DNA from: Kofleriaceae bacterium
Lineage (GTDB): Bacteria; Myxococcota_A; Polyangia; Haliangiales; Haliangiaceae
DNA length: 58,275 nucleotides
Assembly: GCA_025357755.1 (NCBI GenBank)
Contig: JANXOP010000253.1
Span: 1-58,275, forward strand
Direction of reading: 5' to 3'
Both the position numbers and the translations under genes were made by a program. Position 1 is the stretch's first letter, and every line of letters begins with the position of its first letter. Under the pieces are notes generated by a model. That model searched no databases. It was not told the origin of the DNA and was given only the letters and a program-made list of their open reading frames with translations. This document shows, in pieces, positions 9,700 through 17,900 of this stretch.

Positions 9700-11585
9700 A
9701 GCGCCGACTCTAGCGCGACGTCGCGCTGCTCGGCGACGTAGTGGGACGCTCTCGCATGGGCGAGCGCTTGTTGGTACTGCGCGCGGATGGCCTCGGGCGG
9801 GTGCTCGGCGAGCCGTGCGACGTAGAAGCCCTCGTAATAGTCATCGGGGTGAACCTCGACCGTCACACGAGCGAAGGAGGCGTCCTTACTGCGGCCGCCT
9901 TGCCACGCCTGCGCGAGCGTTCGCTTTTCTCCCGGTGGGATGCGGGTATCCGCGCGCTGATGCCAGCCATCCTTGAAATAGAGGTCGCGGCCGATGCGTT
10001 GCTCGCCGCTCGCGCCCGCGATCACCGCACCGTCGGCGGTGTAGAGCTGGATGCGTAACCACACTGCGGGCGTCGGGGTCGTCGGTAAGTAGTGGCCCGC
10101 ACCGACATTCGCGAGTTGCGCGACCACGCTTGCACCTCGCTCGGTGTGGCGCGCGGTGACGGTGAGCTTGATGCCCTGGCGAAACGTCGCCGGATCGTGG
10201 ACGCCGAGCCACTGGTGCTCGCGATTCGGCATGTGGCAGTGCTGGCACTGGATACCGCGCCGCATGTAGGGACCTTCGATCCACTCCTTGTACGTGTTCA
10301 GCAGCGGCTTGCCTTCGACGGCGTTGCGCGGAGGTAGCTGGTGACACGGCATGCAGAAATCCCCGCGCTCGTAGATCGCGCGTTGCTGCACCGGATAGCC
10401 CGGCGCCGCGAGCAGCGAATCGGAGAGGTTCGGCGGGCCGTTGCGCGTCCACGCGCGAAGGTGGCAGCTCGCGCACGTGATGCCCTCGGCGCGCAGCGAT
10501 GGATCGAAGTCCTTCCCGGGCATCTGTTCGGCGAGCGGCGCGTGACAGCGACGACACGTATCGGGCTGACCGTGATCGAGCTGTGCATAGAGCCCGGGAG
10601 ATCCGGCGGCGGCGTGCAGCGAGCCTCGCCACTCGCGCGCCTGCTTCGCGTGACAGCGCGCGCACTGCTCGGCCGACAGCGACGCTTCGGCAGGTGCGAG
10701 CGACGCAGGTGGTGGGCCTTGTGGCGCGAGGTGCACGCCCCAGATCTGCGCGTCGCTGCCGGTCCCGGACCAGATGCCGGTCGCGAGCGGCGCTGCACGA
10801 TCTGCATCGATCTGTGCGCGATCGAGCGAGCTGCGATCCGGTTGCTTCGCGTGCGCGTTGATCGCGACGACGTGATCGGCGAGCGCCCAGAGATCTACCT
10901 CGGGAAGCTGCGCGTAGCTCGGCATCGCGGTGCCTTGGATGCCGCGCTCGATGCTCGTTGCCGCAGCGAAGCGTCGCGCGATCGTGTTGTCGGTCGTGCG
11001 AGGTCGGTGCAGCGGCAGCGTCGTCAGATCATACGGGGGTGCGGCGAGCGAGGCGGCCCCATCACCTCGTCCCTCGGCGCCATGACAGGTGTTGCAACCC
11101 CACGTCGTCCAGAGCTTCTTGCCACGGTCACGCGATGCTGGCGATGCTGGCGATGCCGGCGATGCTGAGCCAACCGTTCGCCTGGCAACGGGCGTGATCG
11201 GCGCGAACGAAGCGAGGACGCGGATGACGTTGTCGATCTCGCTCGCACTCAACACGGCGTCGAAGCCCGGCATCGAGGTGCCCGGCGCACCGAACCGGAT
11301 CGTGGTCGCCAGTTCCTCGTCGGAGGCTCCCCACTTGTACGTGCCGCTCGTGAAGGCTCGCGGCATCGCGAGCGTGAAGGGTGCCGCGGGTCCGTGACCA
11401 TCCCCGAGCTCGCCATGACAGGCGAGACAGTACCGATCGTAGGTTGGCCAGCCGATGGCAGCCGACCTACCGGTCGGTCGGTCGGCCCACGCAGTTGCAC
11501 CGACACCGACGACACCTCCGACGACGATACCGACGACGACACCGAGGCTCACGCGGGGAAGACGCACCTTGGCAGGCTGCAACAT
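9696..11585 (-). CDS. seven-haem cytochrome c (two mono-haem domains plus cytochrome c554-like part)
   Basis: 629 residues with an N-terminal hydrophobic segment (about 12-32, then ATAWA) that is a signal peptide or anchor. CXXCH haem sites are at 53-57 (CLACH), 164-168 (CNTCH), 308-312 (CARCH), 344-348 (CRRCH), 371-375 (CASCH), 411-415 (CMPCH) and 447-451 (CQHCH). The first two lie in class I cytochrome c domains (with GTSMPGF and GTAMPSY as Met-ligand loops). The last five are close together as in cytochrome c554-type multihaem proteins, followed by a beta-rich domain without haem. It should carry electrons in the periplasm; its substrate is unknown. A 9-bp tandem repeat near 11139-11170 encodes a Ser-Pro-Ala linker. 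It is coupled to the downstream phosphatase gene and divergent from fabH. Confidence 0.88.
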   Translation of the reverse strand: MLQPAKVRLPRVSLGVVVGIVVGGVVGVGATAWADRPTGRSAAIGWPTYDRYCLACHGELGDGHGPAAPFTLAMPRAFTSGTYKWGASDEELATTIRFGAPGTSMPGFDAVLSASEIDNVIRVLASFAPITPVARRTVGSASPASPASPASRDRGKKLWTTWGCNTCHGAEGRGDGAASLAAPPYDLTTLPLHRPRTTDNTIARRFAAATSIERGIQGTAMPSYAQLPEVDLWALADHVVAINAHAKQPDRSSLDRAQIDADRAAPLATGIWSGTGSDAQIWGVHLAPQGPPPASLAPAEASLSAEQCARCHAKQAREWRGSLHAAAGSPGLYAQLDHGQPDTCRRCHAPLAEQMPGKDFDPSLRAEGITCASCHLRAWTRNGPPNLSDSLLAAPGYPVQQRAIYERGDFCMPCHQLPPRNAVEGKPLLNTYKEWIEGPYMRRGIQCQHCHMPNREHQWLGVHDPATFRQGIKLTVTARHTERGASVVAQLANVGAGHYLPTTPTPAVWLRIQLYTADGAVIAGASGEQRIGRDLYFKDGWHQRADTRIPPGEKRTLAQAWQGGRSKDASFARVTVEVHPDDYYEGFYVARLAEHPPEAIRAQYQQALAHARASHYVAEQRDVALESAL

Positions 11586-11601
11586 GTGTTATCTCAGGTC
11601 C

Positions 11602-12657
11602 ATGATTCGCACGAAGATCTTGGGGCTCGGCAGCTATGTCCCGGATCGAATCGTCACCAATGACGAGCTGACGTATCTCGATAACAAGCACGTACGTCAG
11701 GAGACCGTGCAGACCGAGACCAACGACGCGTGGATCCAGCAGCGCACCGGCATCGCCGAGCGCCGCTACGTGCCGAACGATGGCAATACCGCGACGAGCG
11801 ACCTCGCACTCCAGGCCGCGACCAAGGCGATCGCGGATGCCGGCCTCCAGCCGGGCGACATCGACTGCATCATCCTTGGCACGCTGTCGCCAGATTTTCA
11901 TTTCCCGGGCACCGCGGTGATCTTGCAGAAGAAGCTCGGCATCGCCGACAAGAACTGCGCCTGCTTCGACATTCGTCAGCAGTGTTCGGCGTTCGTGTAC
12001 GGCATGCAGATGGCCGACGCGTTCATCCGGACCGGTATGTACAAGCGGATCCTCCTCGTCGGTGCCGAGCTCCACAGCCACTCGCTCGATTTCTCGACGC
12101 GCGGCCGGGACGTGATGGTGCTGTTCGGCGATGGTGCTGGGGCGATGGTGCTCGGGCCTTCGGAGACCGAGGATGCGAAGTCGGGGATCATCTACACATC
12201 CGCACATGCCGATGGCAGCGGTGCGATGGATCTCTATCTGAAGATCTTCGAGATCAAGAAGCTGCCGTACGTCGACTACGACGCGAACGACCGCGAACAG
12301 AACCAGACCATGTATCCGCACATGGACGGCAAGCGAGTGTTCTTGAATGCGGTGCGCGGCATGGTGATGTCGACGCAAGCCGCGCTCGCGAAGACCGGCC
12401 TGACCTGGGACGACATCCAGTGGTTCGTGCCGCATCAGGCGAACTTGCGGATCAACGAGAAGGTCGTCGAGGTCGCGAAGATTCCGCCCGCGAAGGTCCT
12501 CAACACGATCCAGTTCTACGGCAACACCACCGCCGCGACGGTGCCGCTCACGATCGACCACTGGCGCCAGCAGGGCAAGGTGAAGAAGGGCGACCGGATT
12601 CTTTCGTCCGTGTTTGGCTCCGGCTTCACCTGGGGCGCTGCGATCTTTACGATCTAG
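11602..12657 (+). CDS. fabH: 3-oxoacyl-ACP synthase III family enzyme
   Basis: A KAS III-type condensing enzyme (acyl-CoA plus malonyl-ACP) for fatty-acid or specialised lipid synthesis. The catalytic triad is visible: Cys128 in QQCSAFVYG, His278 in VPHQANLRI and Asn308 in YGNTTAATVP, with the glycine-rich FGSGFTWGAA end. 351 residues is about 30 longer than E. coli FabH, with insertions around 22-45 and 205-245. ATG 11602 gives the standard MIRTKILGLGSYVP start; the open frame further upstream is antisense to the cytochrome gene. No acyl carrier or other fab gene is adjacent, so a role outside the housekeeping pathway is possible. Its TAG stop sits in a tandem CTAG repeat. Confidence 0.9.
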   Translation: MIRTKILGLGSYVPDRIVTNDELTYLDNKHVRQETVQTETNDAWIQQRTGIAERRYVPNDGNTATSDLALQAATKAIADAGLQPGDIDCIILGTLSPDFHFPGTAVILQKKLGIADKNCACFDIRQQCSAFVYGMQMADAFIRTGMYKRILLVGAELHSHSLDFSTRGRDVMVLFGDGAGAMVLGPSETEDAKSGIIYTSAHADGSGAMDLYLKIFEIKKLPYVDYDANDREQNQTMYPHMDGKRVFLNAVRGMVMSTQAALAKTGLTWDDIQWFVPHQANLRINEKVVEVAKIPPAKVLNTIQFYGNTTAATVPLTIDHWRQQGKVKKGDRILSSVFGSGFTWGAAIFTI

Positions 12658-12687
12658 GCCGAGCTAGGCCGAGCTAGGCCGAGCTAG
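12654..12687. repeat. 10-bp tandem repeat (3 copies) joining two convergent stop codons
   Basis: CTAGGCCGAG repeated at 12654, 12664 and 12674, ending in CTAG at 12684. The first CTAG supplies the fabH stop. Because CTAG is its own complement, the last one supplies the stop of the minus-strand gene. It fills the whole gap between the two genes. Confidence 0.85.
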
Positions 12688-13418
12688 AACTTCATCGCGA
12701 ATGCGACGCTGTGACCATCCGTGGTCACGCTCGCGTTCTTCGAGTGATAGATCCACAGCGCGGCGCCGGCACCTGCGAGCACGCCGCCGATCACCGTCGC
12801 GCCGATGCCGAGGTTGCGCTGGTGCGTCGCATCGTCGCGCAGGCGATCGTGATCGTCGAGGTAGAACGCACTGTCGGCGGCACTCGCCGTGCTCCCAGCT
12901 TTGGCAAAGTAGATCGTGCCGATGACAAGACCGATCACACCACCAGCGACGAGCGCGTCGGCAGGCTTGTCGCGATACCACGTGTAACCGAGCGGTGCTG
13001 CGATCACCGGATCGGGTGTCGGGTCGGGTTTCGGCTCGACCTTCGGCACGCCACCGCAGTCGTTGATCGCTTTGCGCGCGGCATCGGCCTGAGCCTTGGA
13101 GATGTCCGAGTAGAGATACTTCTGGAACAGGTCGACCGCGCGAGCGCAATTACCGGCGGCCTTCTCTTGGAGTGCCCACGTGTAGAGCAGCGGCACCTCC
13201 GGATCGAGCTTGTAGGCGGTCTCGATCTCTTTGCTCGCGGTCTTGTAGTCCTTCGCGTTGAACGCGCGATAGCCCGCGATGAAGTGCAAGCGCGCATTCG
13301 CCGTGAGCGTGTTCGCCATCTGGATGATCCGTGGATCGAGGTCACTCAGATCCTCGTCCGCGTGGGCGCGTGTGGCGCAGAGCGAGAGCGCGATGGCGAA
13401 CAGGAGGCGGCGCGACAT
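12684..13418 (-). CDS. exported TPR-like protein with two C-terminal membrane helices (kinase partner)
   Basis: 244 residues. Signal peptide 1-20 (cleavage near ATRAHA). Residues about 36-110 form helical TPR-like repeats (HFIAGYRAFNAKDYKTASKE, then LDPEVPLLYTWALQEKAAGN). A Pro-rich linker follows at about 125-140, then two hydrophobic helices near 155-172 and 200-220. The protein is probably anchored in the membrane with its TPR part in the periplasm. Its ATG follows the stop of kinase 1 directly (TAGATG), so the two are co-translated, and the TPR part may bind the kinase's extracytoplasmic tail or its ligand. That role is an inference. A protein of similar build sits beside kinase 2 (33814-34869). 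Confidence 0.8.
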   Translation of the reverse strand: MSRRLLFAIALSLCATRAHADEDLSDLDPRIIQMANTLTANARLHFIAGYRAFNAKDYKTASKEIETAYKLDPEVPLLYTWALQEKAAGNCARAVDLFQKYLYSDISKAQADAARKAINDCGGVPKVEPKPDPTPDPVIAAPLGYTWYRDKPADALVAGGVIGLVIGTIYFAKAGSTASAADSAFYLDDHDRLRDDATHQRNLGIGATVIGGVLAGAGAALWIYHSKNASVTTDGHSVAFAMKF

Positions 13419-15392
13419 CTACTTGGAGGGCGGTAGGAAACCAGAAGGATCGGAAGTCGGGACCGCCCTATCCACTTTTTTCAGGGGAGGCGTCGCGTGA
13501 TGGTGGGTATCGGGCTGCGGCACCGTGGTCTTTGGCGGCGTCACGACGAGCTTGGGTGGTGGTGGAACCTTCGAAGGCGTGACGGGCGGCGGCGTGACGG
13601 GCGGCGGCGTGACGGGCGGCGGCGTGACGGGCGGCGCGACCGTCGCCGATCCGGCACGCGGCGCAACCGGGGGTGGCTCCACCTTCATCTCGACCGGTTT
13701 GGTATCGGACTTCATCTCGACCACGGGTTCGACCACGGGTTCGACCGCAGGCTCGACCGCGGGTTCGACCGCGGGCTCGGTGGCCTTGGCCCCGATCCGC
13801 GGCTGTGCTGGCGAGCCACCCGTCGAGAGCGCGATCAAGGAGAGCAGCCCCATCCCGAGGAGGCCGATCAGCAGCAAGCGCTTGCGCCTCGGTTCGCTCG
13901 TGGTGTCGTAGCCGATCTGCGTCGGTGCGCCGCGCCACTCGCGCGGTGCGATCGGGAACTGGCTCAGCCGCGCGCTGTCGTTCGCGAACGACGGGTTGCC
14001 GCTCGGCGTGCTCGTCGGCATTCGATACGGTCCCGATGACGGCGTGTCGGGCATGCCCATCGGGGGTGGCGTCGAAGCGCGCGGCAGCGAGGGGCCGGTC
14101 TGGATCGAGTGCGTCGGCGTATTCGCGAGATCCGTGTTCACGAGCGGCGAGGCGTACGGTGGCGACGGCGTGTGGTCGACCCGGCCGAGCATCACCTTCG
14201 GCGAGACCTCGGCGACCGCGGGTGTGAACGTGTTGCGTGCGCGCGTCTCGGTGATCATGCCGTGCATCGGTGCCTGCCGCGAGCCCTCGTCATCTTCTTC
14301 GTCGTCTTCAGGTGGCTCGTCGTCGCCCGACAGCATCGACAACTCGCTACTGCTGACCGGCGTGGTCATCTCGACGACGCTCGCCGAGACCACGTGATCG
14401 GTGAGCGTCATGCCCGAGGCCTGTGCCGATTTCCACGCGCGAATCTCGTCGGCGAACAGCTCGTGCATGAACGCCTTGAACGCGATCGTGGATTGCTTGA
14501 GCTTCTCTTCGCGCGCGAACTCCTCGAGATCGAGCTGGAGATCCTCGGCGGTCTGGTAGCGCTGCTCGGGGTCTGCGGCGAGCGCCTTCAACACGATGCG
14601 CTCGAGCTCGACCGGACACTCCGGCCGCAACGTGCGCGGCGGCGGCGGTCTCGAGTTGATGATCAGCTGGATCGTCGCGAGGTCATTGTCGGCGCGGAAC
14701 AAGCGCTGCGTGGTGAGCAGCTCCCACAGCACGATGCCGAGCGAGAACACGTCGCTGCGCCGATCGACCGCGCCGCCCTTGGCCTGCTCGGGCGACATGT
14801 ACGCGATCTTGCCTTTGAGCGTACCGGTGCGCGTCTTGACCGAGCTTGTCGCGGCTTTCGCGACGCCGAAATCGACGAGCTTGATCGCGCCGTCGTACGA
14901 CACCAGGATATTCGAAGGCGAGACATCGCGATGGACGATGTCGAGCAGCGACCCATCGGACTTGCGCCGCTCGTGCGCGTAGTGAAGTGCCGATGCGATC
15001 GCGTGGACGATCTGGACCGTATGATCGAGCGGGAACAGCTGTTCCTGCCGGACGGTCCGGCGCAACATCGCGCGGACGTCTTGGCCATGGACGTACTCCA
15101 TGGTGAAGAAGTAGTTTCCTTCGACCTTGCCCATGTCGTAGACGTGGGCGATGTGTGGATGATCGAGGGTCGCGGCGAGCTTTGCTTCATCGAGGAAGAG
15201 CCGCACGAACTTCGGGTTCTCCGCGAAGCTCGGCAGGATCTTCTTCAAGACCACGAGCTTCTCGAAACCCTCGGGACCGTTGGTGCGCGCGAGAAAAAGC
15301 TCGGCCATACCACCGCGCGCGAGCTTGCGGAGGATCTCGTACGAACCGAGACGCGTCGCCTCGGGCCGTTGCGGATCGGCGGCCGGCACCAC
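13419..15392 (-). CDS. Hanks-type serine/threonine protein kinase 1, transmembrane
   Basis: 657 residues. The kinase domain spans about 18-290: Gly-rich loop [11 protein letters not shown] (25-35), ATP-binding Lys in VVLKK (about 50), catalytic loop HRDVSPSN (154-161), DFG (174-176) and YMSPEQAKG. The catalytic-loop Lys is replaced by Ser, as is common in myxobacterial kinases, so activity is expected. A Ser/Thr/Pro-rich linker runs to a membrane helix near 515-530 ([17 protein letters not shown]), then an outer tail of Val-Glu-Pro repeats and four PVTPP repeats built from a 15-bp DNA repeat. The start is tandem GTG codons; a TATGAT box ends six bases upstream. It is followed without a gap by its TPR partner gene. 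The tail has no recognised sensor domain. Confidence 0.93.
   Translation of the reverse strand: MVPAADPQRPEATRLGSYEILRKLARGGMAELFLARTNGPEGFEKLVVLKKILPSFAENPKFVRLFLDEAKLAATLDHPHIAHVYDMGKVEGNYFFTMEYVHGQDVRAMLRRTVRQEQLFPLDHTVQIVHAIASALHYAHERRKSDGSLLDIVHRDVSPSNILVSYDGAIKLVDFGVAKAATSSVKTRTGTLKGKIAYMSPEQAKGGAVDRRSDVFSLGIVLWELLTTQRLFRADNDLATIQLIINSRPPPPRTLRPECPVELERIVLKALAADPEQRYQTAEDLQLDLEEFAREEKLKQSTIAFKAFMHELFADEIRAWKSAQASGMTLTDHVVSASVVEMTTPVSSSELSMLSGDDEPPEDDEEDDEGSRQAPMHGMITETRARNTFTPAVAEVSPKVMLGRVDHTPSPPYASPLVNTDLANTPTHSIQTGPSLPRASTPPPMGMPDTPSSGPYRMPTSTPSGNPSFANDSARLSQFPIAPREWRGAPTQIGYDTTSEPRRKRLLLIGLLGMGLLSLIALSTGGSPAQPRIGAKATEPAVEPAVEPAVEPVVEPVVEMKSDTKPVEMKVEPPPVAPRAGSATVAPPVTPPPVTPPPVTPPPVTPSKVPPPPKLVVTPPKTTVPQPDTHHHATPPLKKVDRAVPTSDPSGFLPPSK
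13576..13635. repeat. 15-bp in-frame tandem repeat, four copies
   Basis: GGCGTGACGGGCGGC occurs four times end to end (13576, 13591, 13606, 13621) and encodes the PVTPP repeats in the outer tail of kinase 1. A second, 12-bp-based repeat at about 13725-13780 encodes the EPAV/EPVV series. Copy number can be expected to vary between strains. Confidence 0.85.
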
Positions 15393-15398
15393 CTATCG

Positions 15399-15404
15399 AT
15401 CATA
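15399..15404 (-). promoter_or_regulatory. -10-like TATGAT before kinase 1
   Basis: TATGAT on the minus strand ends six bases before the GTG at 15392, with no Shine-Dalgarno site between. It fits the leaderless pattern. Confidence 0.5.
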
Positions 15405-15466
15405 GTCGACAACCGGTAGCCCGGCGGAATGATCGGTCGGCGAAACCGCTGGCTACTCCTGTCCAG

Positions 15467-15484
15467 TGCCCACATGTGTGGGCA
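15467..15484. promoter_or_regulatory. 18-bp palindrome between kinase 1 and the YfhO-like gene
   Basis: TGCCCACA-TG-TGTGGGCA: perfect 8-bp arms around two bases, in the 237-bp divergent gap, 75 bp upstream of the kinase start. Its core CCCACATGTGTG recurs at 36523-36534, upstream of cysK. It is a candidate binding site for a dimeric regulator. The rest of the gap (15405-15616) shows nothing else. Confidence 0.45.
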
Positions 15485-15616
15485 TGCGCTTGGTCGAGAA
15501 GCTATCGCATCCTGACAGGCACCTACGCGAGCCTTCGCGGAGGTAAGCCGGCGACCGGCGACCTCGAGCTCGCGGACACTGCTCCCCAAACTGCGCGTCG
15601 CGGCTCGCGAAGTAGC

Positions 15617-15622
15617 TAGACT
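15617..15622 (+). promoter_or_regulatory. -10-like TAGACT before the YfhO-like gene
   Basis: TAGACT ends seven bases (GCGCGGC) before ATG 15630, with no Shine-Dalgarno site. Confidence 0.45.
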
Positions 15623-15629
15623 GCGCGGC

Positions 15630-17900
15630 ATGAAGTCCCGCGTGAAGCTCGAGTGGCTCTGGGTGCCGCTCTTCTACACGCTGGCGTTGCTGTGGATCTA
15701 TCGCGGCCTGTGGCACCAGCACGGTGCCGCGACGGGCTTTGGCTGGGACACGATCGATACCCACGGCCCCGATCTCGATTTCTTCTCGAGCGATCTCGCG
15801 CACCACCGGTTCTCGCTGTGGAACCCGTATGACAAGGGCGGCTACCCGGTGTTCTGCGATCCCGTGTTCGATCGCTACTACCCGCTGAACTGGCCGTTCG
15901 CCGCGTGGGGCGCGGTGTTCGGCACGTCATGGTGGTTGGTCCAGATCAAGGTCTTCGCGCATCACGTGATCGCCGCGTCGTTGATGCACTTGTTCCTGCG
16001 CACGCGCGGGCTGTCGGTCCGCGCATCGCTGATCGGTGGCATCGGTCTGGTGGCCTCGGCACCGCTGCTCGTGCACAAGGCCTCGAACATCCTGTGGCCC
16101 CTCGTGTGGGTGCCGCTCGTGTGGCTCGCGATCGATGCGGCCCTCGCACGCCCGAGTTGGCGGCGCGGCGCGCTCGTCGGTGGCGCCCTGTTGTTCCCGC
16201 TGACCGCGGGCTCGCCCCCGGGCATGGTCTACGCCACGCTGTTGATCGTCCCGTATGCGGTGATGCGCTTGGTCCAGCGCGTGCGCACGCATCGCTCGCC
16301 TCGCGAGCTGATCGCGCTCGCGACCTGCATCGGTTGGGCGATCGTAGTCGCAGGGCTGGTCGCGGCGGTCACGATCCTGCCGGTGAGCCAGCTCGTCGCG
16401 CTCGGCGATCGCGATCGGTTGGGCACGGGACCTGAATTCGCGTTGCTCGGATCGCAGCCGCTGTTGCCCGCGCTGCGCGGTGTGTTCCTACGCAGCGGTG
16501 GACCGTTCGAGCTCTATTGCGGCACCGCGCTCACGCTGCTCGCCGTGATCGGCGTCGTGGTGAAGCCGCGCGCCGATCGCGGCGCCCCACTCTCGATGTT
16601 CGGCACCGCGCTGTTCGGCGTGATCCTCGTGGCCGGCGTGAGTGCCTTCGTGTTGCCGGTGCTCGTCGCGTACGTGCCCCCGTTCGAGCTGTTGCGCGTG
16701 CCGGCTCGCTACAAGTTGCTCACCGCGTGGGGGCTTGCCGCGGGCGCGGCGTACGGCGTGGCCGCACTCGAGCAGCGCCTCGCACCGCGCAAGGTCTGGA
16801 TCGTCGTCGGGTTCGCGATCGCCGTGGTGGTCGCGTGGATAGGGGAGCTCGGCGCGCCCGCGACCGCGAAGGATCATCCGGCGTGGTGGTCGATCGCCGC
16901 GATCGCGATCGCGGGTGCGCTGGTCGGCGCGGCGATCATGCTGCCGAAACGGTTCGCGCACCTCGCCTTCGCCTTGCTGACGCTCGGCGTGCTGAGCGAT
17001 GCACCCCTGTTCACGTTCGTCGAGCCCGACGCGCCCACCGCCGCGGAGCCTCGCCAGACTCACGTCGCCGATGACGCCATCGTCGCGCAGCTCGAGGGCG
17101 TGCGCGATCGCTGGCGGCTGTACGACGAATTCATCCTCGGCGAGCGTGCGGGTGCGCGGCTCGGGATCCGCGATTTTCGCGGCTATCCGGCGGTCGATCC
17201 GCTCAGCTTGCATCGCTATGTCGATGTCCTCGATTACGCGAAGCTCGATCCAAAAATCCTCACGGACTTCAACGTGCGCTACGTGCTCGAGCGTCCGCAC
17301 TTTCGCTATCTGTGGACGGTGCAATTTCTTCGCGAACCGCTCGACGGGTTCTCGCGCGCGAGCAACGGTTGGCTGTGGGAAGCAGATCATCCCGTGCCGA
17401 TCGTCGCGTGGTACGGCGCGGTCAAGCTCGTCACCGAGCGCCCCCTCGATGCGATCCGTGCCGAGGAGCAACCCGATGGGCGGCGGCTGCGCGCGATCGT
17501 CGAGGCGGGGGATGCGGTCGCGCTGCCACCCGAGGCCGTGATCGGCACGCCCGCGTTTCGCGAAGGTGTGATCGAGAGCTATGCGCCTGACCGGATCGTG
17601 TACGAAATCGACACCCCGCACGCTGGGCTCGCGGTCCTCAACGAGCTCATGTTCCCTGGCTGGAGCGTGATGGTCGACGGCGTGCACACGACGGGCATCC
17701 GGGCGAACTATCTACTCCGCGGCGTGTGGGTCACCGGCGGTCATCACGAGGTCGTCTGGGAATTTTCGCCCGATCATTGGAGGTGGCTTGTCGGTGGCTA
17801 CGTGCTGGTTCTGGTCGTCATCGTCGTCGCAGTTGTGTACCGTCGCCGCGATGATGAAATCGGTGATGGTCCTGGTGATCCTCGCAGCATGCGGACCTAG
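15630..17900 (+). CDS. YfhO-like polytopic membrane protein
   Basis: 756 residues. About a dozen membrane helices fill residues 10-460, and a last one (about 722-740, VGGYVLVLVVIVVAVVYR) follows a ~260-residue soluble domain. The layout and the C-terminal block (LNELMFPGWSVMVDG, then NYLLRGVWVTGGHHEV) match the YfhO family, which is related to GT-C glycosyltransferases; Gram-positive members modify cell-wall polymers with sugars. The first loop (GFGWDTIDTHGPDLDFFSSD) carries acidic residues as in GT-C active sites. A role in surface-glycan modification or lipid-linked sugar transfer is likely. The gene starts a two-gene unit: its last 50 bp overlap the start of the IgGFc-binding lipoprotein gene. 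Confidence 0.8.
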   Translation: MKSRVKLEWLWVPLFYTLALLWIYRGLWHQHGAATGFGWDTIDTHGPDLDFFSSDLAHHRFSLWNPYDKGGYPVFCDPVFDRYYPLNWPFAAWGAVFGTSWWLVQIKVFAHHVIAASLMHLFLRTRGLSVRASLIGGIGLVASAPLLVHKASNILWPLVWVPLVWLAIDAALARPSWRRGALVGGALLFPLTAGSPPGMVYATLLIVPYAVMRLVQRVRTHRSPRELIALATCIGWAIVVAGLVAAVTILPVSQLVALGDRDRLGTGPEFALLGSQPLLPALRGVFLRSGGPFELYCGTALTLLAVIGVVVKPRADRGAPLSMFGTALFGVILVAGVSAFVLPVLVAYVPPFELLRVPARYKLLTAWGLAAGAAYGVAALEQRLAPRKVWIVVGFAIAVVVAWIGELGAPATAKDHPAWWSIAAIAIAGALVGAAIMLPKRFAHLAFALLTLGVLSDAPLFTFVEPDAPTAAEPRQTHVADDAIVAQLEGVRDRWRLYDEFILGERAGARLGIRDFRGYPAVDPLSLHRYVDVLDYAKLDPKILTDFNVRYVLERPHFRYLWTVQFLREPLDGFSRASNGWLWEADHPVPIVAWYGAVKLVTERPLDAIRAEEQPDGRRLRAIVEAGDAVALPPEAVIGTPAFREGVIESYAPDRIVYEIDTPHAGLAVLNELMFPGWSVMVDGVHTTGIRANYLLRGVWVTGGHHEVVWEFSPDHWRWLVGGYVLVLVVIVVAVVYRRRDDEIGDGPGDPRSMRT

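Noticed and set aside
11602..12657. PqsD-like quinolone-synthesis enzyme instead of FabH
   Set aside because: Possible in principle for a lone, longer KAS III, but the Cys-His-Asn triad is ordinary and no partner genes are present.
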